Position numbers and translations under genes: made by a program
Source of the DNA: CAYRML01 sp050942825
GTDB lineage: Bacteria; Bacillota; Dehalobacteriia; UBA4068
Assembly: GCA_050942825.1 (NCBI GenBank)
Contig: JBMNOA010000031.1
Location: 1-20,689, forward strand
Length of the DNA: 20,689 nucleotides
Direction: 5' to 3'
Shown: positions 1 to 6,854 of the stretch, one piece after another
Position numbering within the stretch: position 1 is the stretch's first letter
Layout of the letters: the number at the start of each line of letters is the position of its first letter
Notes under the pieces: model-generated
What the model was told of the DNA's origin: nothing
The model's input: the letters and a program-made list of their open reading frames with translations, nothing else
The model's database searches: none

Positions 1-21
1 AGAAAAAAGGCAGCTGCATAA
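1..21 (+). CDS. Possible 3' end of an upstream gene (partial)
   Basis: Reading from base 1, the codons give R-K-K-A-A-A followed by TAA at 19-21. A Rho-independent terminator follows 20 nt later, on the same strand. The position is what one expects of the tail of a gene cut by the window edge, and a lysine/alanine end would suit a membrane transporter such as a cytosine permease next to codA. Six codons cannot prove a reading frame, so this is only a suggestion. Confidence 0.22.
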   Translation, partial: RKKAAA

Positions 22-40
22 ATTATATTATTAATAAAAT

Positions 41-69
41 AAAAACTCCTTTATTAAAGGGAGTTTTTT
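41..69 (+). terminator. Rho-independent terminator upstream of codA
   Basis: AAAAACTCC pairs with GGAGTTTTT. With one G-T and two A-T pairs added, the stem is about 12 bp around an ATTA loop, and it ends in a T run. It would end a transcript entering from the left. It lies only 50 nt before the codA start, so codA probably has its own promoter; TATAAT at 83-88 is a possible -10 box, but I see no good -35. Confidence 0.75.
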
Positions 70-118
70 ACTTAATATAAGTTATAATTTCAACTTGTTG
101 AATTAAGGAGAAACGAGG

Positions 119-1384
119 ATGATGAGCACTACAATATTTAAAAATGCAAAATTAAAAGGAAGGGGGAAATTAGTTGATTTACTAATAGAAGATGGGGACT
201 ATAAAGAAATCGCTCCTAATCTATGTGAAAAATATACAGATCTAAAAACTTATGACCTCGAGGGTAAGCTCGTTTTACCTCCCTATGTTGATCCACATAT
301 TCATTTAGATTATGTATATACAGCTCACACACTTAGTGTAAATAACCAGACAGGAACACTCTTCGAAGGAATCCAAAGATGGTCGGAAATAAAAAGTAAT
401 ATGACCGTAGATGATGTTAAAAAACGTGCCCGAATTGCCTTAAAAAAAGAGATATTACATGGAACACAATTCATACGAACCCATGTTGATGTGACAGATC
501 CACAGCTGGTTTGCTTAAAAGCTATTATTGAATTGAAAGAAGAATTGAAAGATGTCATTGATCTTCAAATCATTGCCTTCCCACAAGAAGGTATTTACTC
601 ATATAAAGATGGCAATATATTATTAGAAAAAGCGTTGCAAATCGGTGCGGATGGAGTGGGAGCAATACCTCACTTCGAATTCACAAGAGAAATGGGAGAA
701 AAATCAGTCAAGAAAACTGTTGAACTTGCTATCAAATATAATAAATTAATTGATATTCACTGTGATGAAACAGATGATGAACAATCACGTTTTGTCGAAT
801 TATTAGCTGCAGAAGCTTATATCAATGATATAGGTAAATATACAACAGCAAGTCATACTTGTGCTATGGGTTCATATAATAATGCTTATGCATCAAAACT
901 AATGAAGCTTCTTAAAATATCCAAGATAAATTTCATTTCATGTCCGACTGAAAACATCCATTTACAAGGCAGATTTGACACGTATCCCAAAAGAAGAGGT
1001 CTTACACGGGTTAAACAATTAAATGATGAAGGTATCAATGTTTGTTTTGCTCAAGACTCTATTTCCGACCCTTGGTATCCATTAGGAAATGGTAATTTAA
1101 TGAATATTTTAGACTTTGGGATTCATATTTGTCAAATGATGTCTTTTGAGGAAATCAGTAATGCATTAGATTTAATTACTATTAACGGTGCAAAAACACT
1201 AAATATTGAAGATAAATATGGAATTGCTATAGGTAAGAATGCTAACTTTATTGTATTAAATGCTAAAGATGAATTCAGTGCAATTAGAGAAAGAGCCGGG
1301 GTCAGCTGTTCAGTTAGAAAAGGTGAATTTTTATTTAAAAAAGAACCGGAAATAATTGATACAAATATTACTTTACTAAAATAA
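119..1384 (+). CDS. codA: Cytosine deaminase, CodA-type amidohydrolase
   Basis: Metal-dependent deaminase converting cytosine to uracil and ammonia for pyrimidine salvage in the cytoplasm. The 421-aa length fits the E. coli CodA family. The TIM-barrel metal ligands can be read at the same numbering as E. coli: H60 and H62 (PHIHLD; E. coli 61/63), H214 and E217 (DIHCDET), H246 (ASHTC) and D313. The base-contacting Q156 lies in AFPQEG, and DPWYPLG follows at 317-323. AAGGAG sits 8 nt before ATG 119; the next ATG (122) is a less well spaced alternative. Residue 314, Asp in E. coli, is Ser here, and F316 is also Ser, so the substrate could be a modified or related base such as isoguanine or 5-substituted cytosine. 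The gene is monocistronic, between terminators at 41-69 and 1406-1445. No permease gene is visible beside it. Confidence 0.9.
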   Translation: MMSTTIFKNAKLKGRGKLVDLLIEDGDYKEIAPNLCEKYTDLKTYDLEGKLVLPPYVDPHIHLDYVYTAHTLSVNNQTGTLFEGIQRWSEIKSNMTVDDVKKRARIALKKEILHGTQFIRTHVDVTDPQLVCLKAIIELKEELKDVIDLQIIAFPQEGIYSYKDGNILLEKALQIGADGVGAIPHFEFTREMGEKSVKKTVELAIKYNKLIDIHCDETDDEQSRFVELLAAEAYINDIGKYTTASHTCAMGSYNNAYASKLMKLLKISKINFISCPTENIHLQGRFDTYPKRRGLTRVKQLNDEGINVCFAQDSISDPWYPLGNGNLMNILDFGIHICQMMSFEEISNALDLITINGAKTLNIEDKYGIAIGKNANFIVLNAKDEFSAIRERAGVSCSVRKGEFLFKKEPEIIDTNITLLK

Positions 1385-1405
1385 TATAATATTAAGAACG
1401 CCCAA

Positions 1406-1445
1406 AATAATTGTTGGATAGAATTTTTTCTATCCAACAATTATT
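1406..1445 (+). terminator. Terminator of codA
   Basis: A perfect 16-bp inverted repeat (AATAATTGTTGGATAG and its complement) surrounds an 8-nt AATTTTTT loop, 21 nt after the codA stop. The tail (TTATTTATTTTAT) is T-rich but interrupted. Confidence 0.85.
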
Positions 1446-1579
1446 ATTTATTTTATCTGTTGAATAGTTTCTAATTAGTTAACTAATTCTCCTAATTTAT
1501 ATTTAGTTCAAAAAATTTACCCTTAAGCAATTTGTATTATTCCTTCTTAAGCATCATAGAAAGTCTATTATTTACACAA

Positions 1580-1604
1580 AAAAACCACCATAAAAGTGGT
1601 TTTT
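1580..1604. terminator. Bidirectional terminator
   Basis: AAAAACCAC pairs with GTGGTTTTT around a CATAAAA loop, with A and T runs on both sides, so it can act in either direction. On the minus strand it lies just past the end of the broken ADP-ribosylglycohydrolase gene and probably was its terminator. Confidence 0.75.
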
Positions 1605-1624
1605 ATCTATTTACTATTCAGTTT

Positions 1625-2239
1625 AAGCAACCAACCTGTCGGTTCACGTTTCCTGACAAGTTTCGTTGAACTGGTATGAATCCCTAATTTCTTTAATTGT
1701 AAAATTTAAATCATAATAGCTGCTGTTTATTTTGTCCCCGATTTCCTTCCTGGTAAATCCACATCGTGCCATTTAAATTGTAACTGCTACGGATCGAGCA
1801 CCTTTAATACCTTCATCGTGATTATGTGTTACTACAGAAATCGATTTAGACAGCTTTTTTGCTTCATTTTCTGTTTTTGCCACTAATCCGGCCGGACTTA
1901 TGCGCATAGCTGCACCATTCCCAAAACTGTTGTACGGCTTTGGATTATTACTGAAGATCCATTGTGAAAACATCTCACCATAACCACAATAAGGATACTT
2001 ACGACCAATTTTTTGCAAATACTTTATAGCCATAGTTTCCACTACTGTATAGTAATTATTGTCCAATTCATGCTCGCCAATTACTTTTTTGCTTCCATAA
2101 TTGCCTTGGCAATAGCAAGGGTCATTATGCTATCGTCTGTCACATGACATTCATCTGTAAATAGCTCAAAATCCTTACTTTTATAGTTATTGAACTCAAA
2201 GCGAGAACCTACGATAGCACCGATAATCGCACCTATCAT
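1625..2239 (-). pseudogene. Broken ADP-ribosylglycohydrolase (DraG-like) gene
   Basis: The minus strand begins at ATG 2239 with MIGAIIGAIVGSRFEF, preceded by AGGAGG at ideal spacing, and continues through a TDDSIM motif, the usual start of DraG/ARH-family enzymes that remove ADP-ribose from proteins. After EAKK the frame hits TAA (2083-2081). One frame over, reading continues without loss as VIGEHELDNNYY and then includes GNGAAMR and THNHDEGIKGA, both typical of the family. This second frame stops at TAA 1775-1773, continues as MARCGFTRKEIGDKI and YYDLNFT, and stops again at TGA 1646-1644. One frameshift at an A6 run plus two in-frame stops, all inside recognisable family sequence, indicate a dead gene. 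The C-terminal half, with the last metal-binding motif, is missing. Confidence 0.8.
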
Positions 2240-2458
2240 CGGCATACCTCCTTATATTTTTCTGGCGTTTATTTGTATAAGATAAATGCTAATCATAAAA
2301 TTATTTTTTCTCTTTTAATATACCATAACACGGAATAGTAATATAATCTCATTTTATAAACTCAATTCATAAAAGATATAAAATCTCCTCTCAATTTTGA
2401 GTAACAATCTTCAATTTCTTTATATCGGCATATTTTATTAATAACCCTCTTAACATAC

Positions 2459-2483
2459 AAAACCCCTGGGTCAGGGGGTTTTT
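2459..2483 (+). terminator. Orphan terminator hairpin
   Basis: AAAACCCC pairs with GGGGTTTT around TGGGTCAG; an alternative pairing is CCCCTG with CAGGGG around GGT. A TTTTT tail follows on the plus strand. No gene is recognisable upstream on that strand, so the transcript it would end is unknown. Confidence 0.65.
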
Positions 2484-2645
2484 GGTCAGGGTTTGTTTTA
2501 TGTGCATAATAGATTATAAAATAGTATTTTCTTTAATTCAATTATTACTTCTAATTCTAATTCTTATACTATACTTTAATACCTTCCAGCTTATGCTAAA
2601 CAAATCTTAGAGTACAGATTTATACAAAGATTTCTCAATACAGTG

Positions 2646-2654
2646 TGATACAAT
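2646..2654 (+). promoter_or_regulatory. Candidate extended -10 promoter for the MFS gene
   Basis: TGATACAAT is a TGn-extended -10 box ending 62 nt before the start ATG. No convincing -35 box lies at 16-18 nt upstream, so support is modest. Confidence 0.35.
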
Positions 2655-2716
2655 AAACTAAAAATGGTTACAACTATATACGAATAAAAATATTATTATC
2701 AAAAGGAGTGCTTCCT

Positions 2717-3955
2717 ATGTCACCTAAAACCTTAACCTTTAGGCATACCCGAATATCCTGTAATGTAGGGAGTTTTGCCCAAGGTTTAAGTATGAATCTT
2801 ACTCCTTTTTTATTTGTACCGCTCAAGTCCCTTTATGGTATTAGTTATACAGAACTAGGATTTTTGGTGCTGGTCAATTTCATCGCACAATTCGTGGCTG
2901 ATATGAGTTTTGGCTATTTAGTTAATAAATATGGCTATCGTTTCTTTTGTATCCTCTCGCAGCTGGCCATTACTATCGGTTTAGTGCTTTTTGCGCTCAC
3001 ACCTTGGATTGCGCCAAATGCTATCTATCCTTTGCTGGTAGTCAGTACGGTGATCTTCTCCGCAGCTATCGGCCTTAATGAAGTAATACTGGCACCCGTC
3101 ATCAACACTATTCCCGCTCAAAGAAAAGGCTCCAATCTCTCTTTTATGCATGCCTGCTTTGCGGGAGGAATCTTCTCTGCAGCATTGTTCACAACATTAT
3201 TTCTATATGTCTTTGGTAATGAGATGTGGTTTATTATTGTGATTTTATGGTCGCTAATACCACTTTTCAATAGTATTTTGTTTATCAAAGTCCCTTTGCC
3301 GGAAATCACGCCTGAGAATAAGCGTATGAAATTAGCATCGCTTATACGCCATCCTATGTTCATTATCAGTTTCTTTGCGATTTTCTTCGGCGGAGCCACC
3401 GAACTACTGATCGTGCAATGGGGTTCATCCTACCTGGAAAAAGGCATTGGGTTAGCCAAAGCTGTCGGTGATGTGGGAGGTCTTTGTTCACTGGCAATAA
3501 TGTTGGGTATAGGCCGTATTATCTTTGCTAAAGCCGGAAATAAAATCAATTTAAACAATCTGATGATTGGCGGTTCTTTTGCCTGTATCATTTGTTATAT
3601 CATTCTAGCATTGACACCTTATGCCTGGTTGGTATTTTTAGCCTTTGGTTTGATCGGTTTGTTCTCATGTATGTTGTGGACTGGAACGCTGCTGGTAGCA
3701 TCAAACCATTTGCCTTACACAGGAGTAATAATCTATGCATTGCTGGCAGGCGGAGGTGACTTAGGCACAGCCTTTACTGGCCAATTGGTGGGCTGGCTAT
3801 CAGACTTTTTCGCCTTGCGGTCACCCACCGGCCTCACAATAACAGCTGAACAGTATGGTCTACGCATGGCTATTGCCATAGCAATAATAGTACCTGTTCT
3901 TTCCATGATTTTCCAGATGATATTGAAAAAGCTTGCTCCTTACAAAAATAAATAA
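2717..3955 (+). CDS. MFS transporter, 12 membrane segments
   Basis: Integral membrane carrier of the major facilitator superfamily; the substrate is not readable from the sequence. The 412-aa protein shows about twelve hydrophobic segments in two halves. A short basic cytoplasmic loop (NKYGYR, about residues 73-78) sits where MFS motif A lies between helices 2 and 3, and a charged central loop (PEITPENKRMK) separates the halves. I place the start at ATG 2717 because AAGGAG (2703-2708) is 8 nt upstream; a GTG at 2708 overlaps that site and is unlikely. The overall look (N-terminal SFAQGLSMNLTPFLFVPL, GGATELLIVQWGSSY in the second half) recalls sugar or organic-solute MFS carriers, but that is only an impression. 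It stands alone, followed by a weak hairpin at 3996-4021. Confidence 0.85.
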   Translation: MSPKTLTFRHTRISCNVGSFAQGLSMNLTPFLFVPLKSLYGISYTELGFLVLVNFIAQFVADMSFGYLVNKYGYRFFCILSQLAITIGLVLFALTPWIAPNAIYPLLVVSTVIFSAAIGLNEVILAPVINTIPAQRKGSNLSFMHACFAGGIFSAALFTTLFLYVFGNEMWFIIVILWSLIPLFNSILFIKVPLPEITPENKRMKLASLIRHPMFIISFFAIFFGGATELLIVQWGSSYLEKGIGLAKAVGDVGGLCSLAIMLGIGRIIFAKAGNKINLNNLMIGGSFACIICYIILALTPYAWLVFLAFGLIGLFSCMLWTGTLLVASNHLPYTGVIIYALLAGGGDLGTAFTGQLVGWLSDFFALRSPTGLTITAEQYGLRMAIAIAIIVPVLSMIFQMILKKLAPYKNK

Positions 3956-3995
3956 ATTAAGGCATTAAACTGGTTATTGAAAACAGCAAATATTA

Positions 3996-4021
3996 TAAGG
4001 GGTGTTCAATTTCACCCCTTA
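3996..4021. terminator. Hairpin between convergent genes
   Basis: TAAGGGGTG pairs with CACCCCTTA around TTCAATTT, a 9-bp GC-containing stem between the MFS stop and the DUF2935 stop. Neither side has a strong T run, so termination may be partial. Confidence 0.5.
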
Positions 4022-4054
4022 CAATAATCATGAATGGCTTTGTTGGTATAATAT

Positions 4055-4957
4055 TTATCTTCTCAATATTCTTAAATAATGATTAGCTTCTCTTAATACA
4101 TGATCGCCTAATAGTGGCAGAATGATAGATTTGATCCTGCATTCCAATAAACCCTTTACTCCAGCAGTTTTAAAATCTCTTAAACGCATGGTAAGACTGA
4201 TATTTTCATTAATCAGATTAGGCATAGCCATTTCCCTTGCCGGTCTCAATCTGGCTAATAAATTCTCATAATCATTGGCAAAATCATTAGCTGTTTTAAT
4301 CAATTGCTCTTCGGATGGGTCTAACAGGCCTCTGATAAAAAGAGCATGTTCCATCATAATTTGATCCCAGAATAATTTATCCTGCTTTATATTATCGAAA
4401 TCAATTAATCGCCCACTCTCTAAATAAGTTAAATTATTACGATATCTCTGGGCTTCGCGAAGAATATGTTCAATTAAAGTAGGATAATTAGTAGTAAACA
4501 ATTCACACTTGCTTACTTCTGCTAAAATTTGCTCTTTGAAATCAATCAGACCATCAACAAGTCTTATGGCATTCCTGTTGAGCCGTTTCACTTCATTAAC
4601 CAATTGCGGTGTAATACGAGGATTAGTACTGCCTCTAAGATTCAATTCCTTGGTAGTAATGGATTGATCGATTCTGATACCGGTATATTGCTGAGTTTTT
4701 TTCTCTGCATCAAGAGTGTATTGAGTAACAATCTCTCCAGAATTAAGTACAGCCGGGCTGACAATCCCATTACTTAATTCCACATACATTAATAATAACT
4801 TTTCAAATTCCGCTTTAAATTGATCTGCCCTTTTTGCATAAGCCATTGCAGCCGGGGTAAAACCTGCCTCTAAAAAAAATGAATGCTCTTTCATTATTCT
4901 CCCAAAAAACAGGTTTAACTCTAGAGACAAAACTACATATTTTTGATTATTTTCCAT
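4055..4957 (-). CDS. DUF2935 family protein, two tandem helical repeats
   Basis: 300-aa soluble, mainly helical protein of the DUF2935 family, common in spore-forming Firmicutes and of unknown function. It is an internal duplication. FFGRIMKEHSFFLEAGF (16-32) matches FWDQIMMEHALFIRG (196-210), and EHILREAQRY (163-172) matches DHVLREANHY (285-294). Each repeat thus offers a Glu-His pair (E24/H25; E203/H204) and an H-x3-E (H164/E168; H286/E290), laid out like the ligands of a ferritin- or hemerythrin-like metal-binding four-helix bundle. Metal binding is inferred from pattern only. AAAGGAG lies 9 nt before ATG 4957. There is no signal peptide. It is monocistronic and convergent with the MFS gene. 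No sigma-K box precedes it; possible promoter elements in the AT-rich leader are ambiguous. Confidence 0.85.
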   Translation of the reverse strand: MENNQKYVVLSLELNLFFGRIMKEHSFFLEAGFTPAAMAYAKRADQFKAEFEKLLLMYVELSNGIVSPAVLNSGEIVTQYTLDAEKKTQQYTGIRIDQSITTKELNLRGSTNPRITPQLVNEVKRLNRNAIRLVDGLIDFKEQILAEVSKCELFTTNYPTLIEHILREAQRYRNNLTYLESGRLIDFDNIKQDKLFWDQIMMEHALFIRGLLDPSEEQLIKTANDFANDYENLLARLRPAREMAMPNLINENISLTMRLRDFKTAGVKGLLECRIKSIILPLLGDHVLREANHYLRILRR

Positions 4958-5144
4958 ATATCTTTTATCTCCTTTAACTGTTTATAATAATTAAATTTAT
5001 ATGCAAAAAGCGTAAAGTATATGAAAAAATTAGGCATCCTTCCGGTACTTATTTAATTTTTTGTATCTAATAAAGCTGGTACTAGAGATCAGCTTTTGAC
5101 AGATTTATTGTGAAAACTCGTACTGTTAATAAAATAATAATCTC

Positions 5145-5175
5145 AAAAAAGGTCGACAAAATGTCGACCTTTTTT
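5145..5175. terminator. Strong bidirectional terminator without an obvious gene
   Basis: A perfect 13-bp stem, AAAAAAGGTCGAC with its complement, around an AAAAT loop. The A and T runs make it work in both directions. No gene ends here on either strand. Confidence 0.8.
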
Positions 5176-5247
5176 ATTGAAGCCACTTCTAACAAAATGT
5201 TACATATTTTGTACCGATAGCATTGATATTATTTCATTAATGAAAGT

Positions 5248-5276
5248 AACCTTTTAATAGTCCAAACCATAAAATA
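5248..5276 (+). promoter_or_regulatory. Sigma-K-like promoter of the cysteine-rich protein gene
   Basis: AACC (5248-5251), a 16-nt spacer and CATAAAATA (5268-5276) match the published sigma-K pattern mACm-16/17-CATAnnnTA exactly. It lies 71 nt before the 5348 start. The predicted transcript starts near 5283, at the base of an AAGGAG/CTCCTT hairpin (5282-5297). This suggests late mother-cell expression during sporulation. Confidence 0.6.
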
Positions 5277-5347
5277 GTATTAAGGAGATAGCTCCTTTAA
5301 GATAAAAAAAGTAACAAAGTAATTAATGAATGGGAAGGGAGAAATAA

Positions 5348-6157
5348 ATGGATTATATGGTCAAATCAGAAAATCTTAACGATAATTTAATGGAAAATAA
5401 AGTCTACAGAGGAGAAGATAATATGACAATAGAAGCTCACCCTATTCCTTGTACAGGAACAACCCACAATTGTGGTGAATGTTGTGCTATTTTTACAAAT
5501 CAAGCTAAAAGAAATGCTTTTGGCTACCAAATGGAATCCGCTCCTTGTGAATGCCATGACATTTGTGTAGAGGATGTAAGAGACATTTGTGTGGAAAGAA
5601 GAACATTAAGGTCTGTCGTACCTTGTACACCCGATACAACAAACGGCTGCCGAGGTGGATTTTCACCTGATGGACCGCCTGTAGTTCAAAGCTGGCGTGT
5701 TTTATGTGCAGAAGAATGTTTGAGTCCTGCTACAGGCTGTGACCGCATCATTAATGAAGTGGAATTCCAAGTAGTTTTAAGATATAGTTCAGGAACCCTT
5801 GCAGTATTGACACCGAAAGATACTTTTGAATGTTTCTACTTTGAATTTGCTAGATTCCCCAGCGGAACCTTTTTCCCCAATAACCAAACCGGGCTTAATG
5901 ATTTCAGAAACGAATTAGCATTTATTGATGGCTCTTGCAAAGTGATCATCATAGAAAATGTTAGAGTTGTGGTAGAAGGAAATGATTGCGTATTGATAAT
6001 TGACTATAAAGTTATCGATAAATTATGGAAACATGAAAATCTTCTCGTATCAGCTATTAAACCTTATCCAACTAATGTTACTGTTAAACAAAAATTTGCT
6101 CAAGGACAAAATATCGGTCCTTGTCCTGGTGGCCCTTGTAATAGTACCACACAATAA
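5348..6157 (+). CDS. Cysteine-rich protein, probable spore coat/exosporium component
   Basis: I do not recognise a named family. The 269-aa protein has 18 cysteines: a cluster in the first half (PCTGTTHNCGECC at 34-46, then CECHDIC and later CAEEC), a central beta-rich part with few cysteines (about 130-245), and a C-terminal PCPGGPC. There is no signal peptide or membrane segment. Such composition suits a disulfide-crosslinked spore-surface protein, and the exact sigma-K-type promoter upstream (5248-5276) agrees. Two starts are possible: ATG 5348 behind AAGGGAG, and ATG 5423 (codon 26) behind AGAGGAG at 8-nt spacing, giving a protein beginning MTIEAHP. The second skips a polar, cysteine-free leader. 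It is a single gene followed by terminator hairpins. Function is inferred from composition and promoter only. Confidence 0.75.
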   Translation: MDYMVKSENLNDNLMENKVYRGEDNMTIEAHPIPCTGTTHNCGECCAIFTNQAKRNAFGYQMESAPCECHDICVEDVRDICVERRTLRSVVPCTPDTTNGCRGGFSPDGPPVVQSWRVLCAEECLSPATGCDRIINEVEFQVVLRYSSGTLAVLTPKDTFECFYFEFARFPSGTFFPNNQTGLNDFRNELAFIDGSCKVIIIENVRVVVEGNDCVLIIDYKVIDKLWKHENLLVSAIKPYPTNVTVKQKFAQGQNIGPCPGGPCNSTTQ

Positions 6158-6179
6158 TTTAATATTTTATTAATTAAAA

Positions 6180-6252
6180 AGGCAATATATCAATTTTGAT
6201 TTAAATTGCCTAGCAAATAAAAACATTCTATATTTAATTATAGAATGTTTTT
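6180..6252. terminator. Double hairpin terminator between convergent genes
   Basis: The first hairpin pairs AGGCAAT (6180-6186) with ATTGCCT (6205-6211) and has an inner ATCAA/TTGAT. The second is a perfect 14-bp stem, AAAAACATTCTATA (6219-6232) with its complement (6239-6252), loop TTTAAT. The second has A and T runs on both sides and can serve both the cysteine-rich gene and the minus-strand 120-aa gene. Confidence 0.8.
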
Positions 6253-6266
6253 ATTATATATTATTA

Positions 6267-6629
6267 TTATATTAATTTCTTAAGTAAACTTTCCATGTTA
6301 ATTAGTATATTTTCGATTCTTGCCAGAGAGCCAATGACTTCTTGTAAAAGTGCTTTTTGTTGTATACTATCTTGAGTTGTATTTTGCTGGTGCCAATATC
6401 TTGATTTTCTGTATGTTTTATAGTTTTGATTACTAAGCTGTTGTTCAATATTTTGCATTTCTGTAATTAAATCTAAATCTTGAGTATTTATTTTGTGTTT
6501 TATCGATGTAGATTCAATATCTTTAATATATATAGTATCTTGATTAGTTTCCGTATCTCGCTCCTCCGGTAAATCTGTTGATTTATCATCAAGATTTGTC
6601 GGGTCTGTATTTAGATCTTTTATATCCAT
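6267..6629 (-). CDS. Hypothetical 120-aa protein, acidic head and helical tail
   Basis: Not recognised. The first ~35 residues are rich in Asp, Glu, Thr and Asn and look disordered (DLPEERDTETNQD). The rest is predicted helical, with Gln-rich stretches and a final segment (about 91-120) of spaced Ile/Leu (LARIENILINMESLLKKLI) able to form a coiled coil. There is no cysteine, signal peptide or membrane segment. GGAGAGG lies just before ATG 6629. A sigma-A-like promoter, TTGAAT-18 nt-TATAAA, lies at 6674-6645 on the minus strand, and the shared terminator 6180-6252 follows the stop. Promoter, ribosome site and terminator together support a real gene. Its neighbours say nothing clear about its job. 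Confidence 0.65.
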   Translation of the reverse strand: MDIKDLNTDPTNLDDKSTDLPEERDTETNQDTIYIKDIESTSIKHKINTQDLDLITEMQNIEQQLSNQNYKTYRKSRYWHQQNTTQDSIQQKALLQEVIGSLARIENILINMESLLKKLI

Positions 6630-6644
6630 TTTCCTCTCCGTAAT

Positions 6645-6674
6645 TTTATATTATATTTTATAAATAATATTCAA
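6645..6674 (-). promoter_or_regulatory. Candidate sigma-A promoter of the 120-aa gene
   Basis: On the minus strand, TTGAAT (6674-6669), an 18-nt spacer and TATAAA (6650-6645) lie just before the gene's ribosome binding site. The region is very AT-rich, so chance matches are likely. Confidence 0.4.
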
Positions 6675-6751
6675 GAAGTTTTAGTATTGTGACTAAAAAG
6701 TATAAAGTATATTCTTAATGAATAGTGAACTGCAGCATAAAGTAGGTTTTT

Positions 6752-6786
6752 AACATAAAAGGCACCTAGTTTTTTAACTAAGTGCC
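6752..6786 (-). terminator. Terminator of the MoaE-like gene
   Basis: On the minus strand, GGCACTTAGTT pairs with AACTAGGTGCC (one mismatch) around AAAA, followed by TTTT. It lies about 70 nt past the stop of the MoaE-like gene. Confidence 0.75.
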
Positions 6787-6854
6787 AGCTTAATATTTGA
6801 TACCTGGAAGGGATATAAATATAATCATACTTGATATTAGTTAACAACAGACCT

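Larger units (their letters stand above)
2246..2716. other. Intergenic stretch, about 470 nt
   Basis: AT-rich and without a supported gene between the divergent broken glycohydrolase and the MFS gene. It contains a terminator-like hairpin at 2459-2483 and an extended -10 candidate at 2646-2654. I see no coding frame with a ribosome binding site and no RNA gene I recognise. Confidence 0.6.
4958..5347. other. Intergenic region, 390 nt, with hairpins
   Basis: It lies between the divergent DUF2935 gene and the cysteine-rich protein gene. It contains a small hairpin (AAAGCTG 5072-5078 with CAGCTTT 5090-5096), a TTGACA at 5096-5101 on the plus strand, a strong terminator (5145-5175) and the sigma-K-like promoter at 5248-5276. 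No open frame with a ribosome binding site was found before 5348. A short non-coding transcript ending at 5175 is possible. Confidence 0.55.

Noticed and set aside
2081..2092. Programmed -1 frameshifting at A AAA AAG
   Set aside because: The heptamer is exact, but two further in-frame stops in conserved sequence downstream make ordinary pseudogenisation more likely. Kept only as a checkable possibility.
5021..5056. 11-codon ORF MKKLGILPVLI in the gap before the Cys-rich gene
   Set aside because: No ribosome binding site and too short to judge; AT-rich DNA gives such frames by chance.
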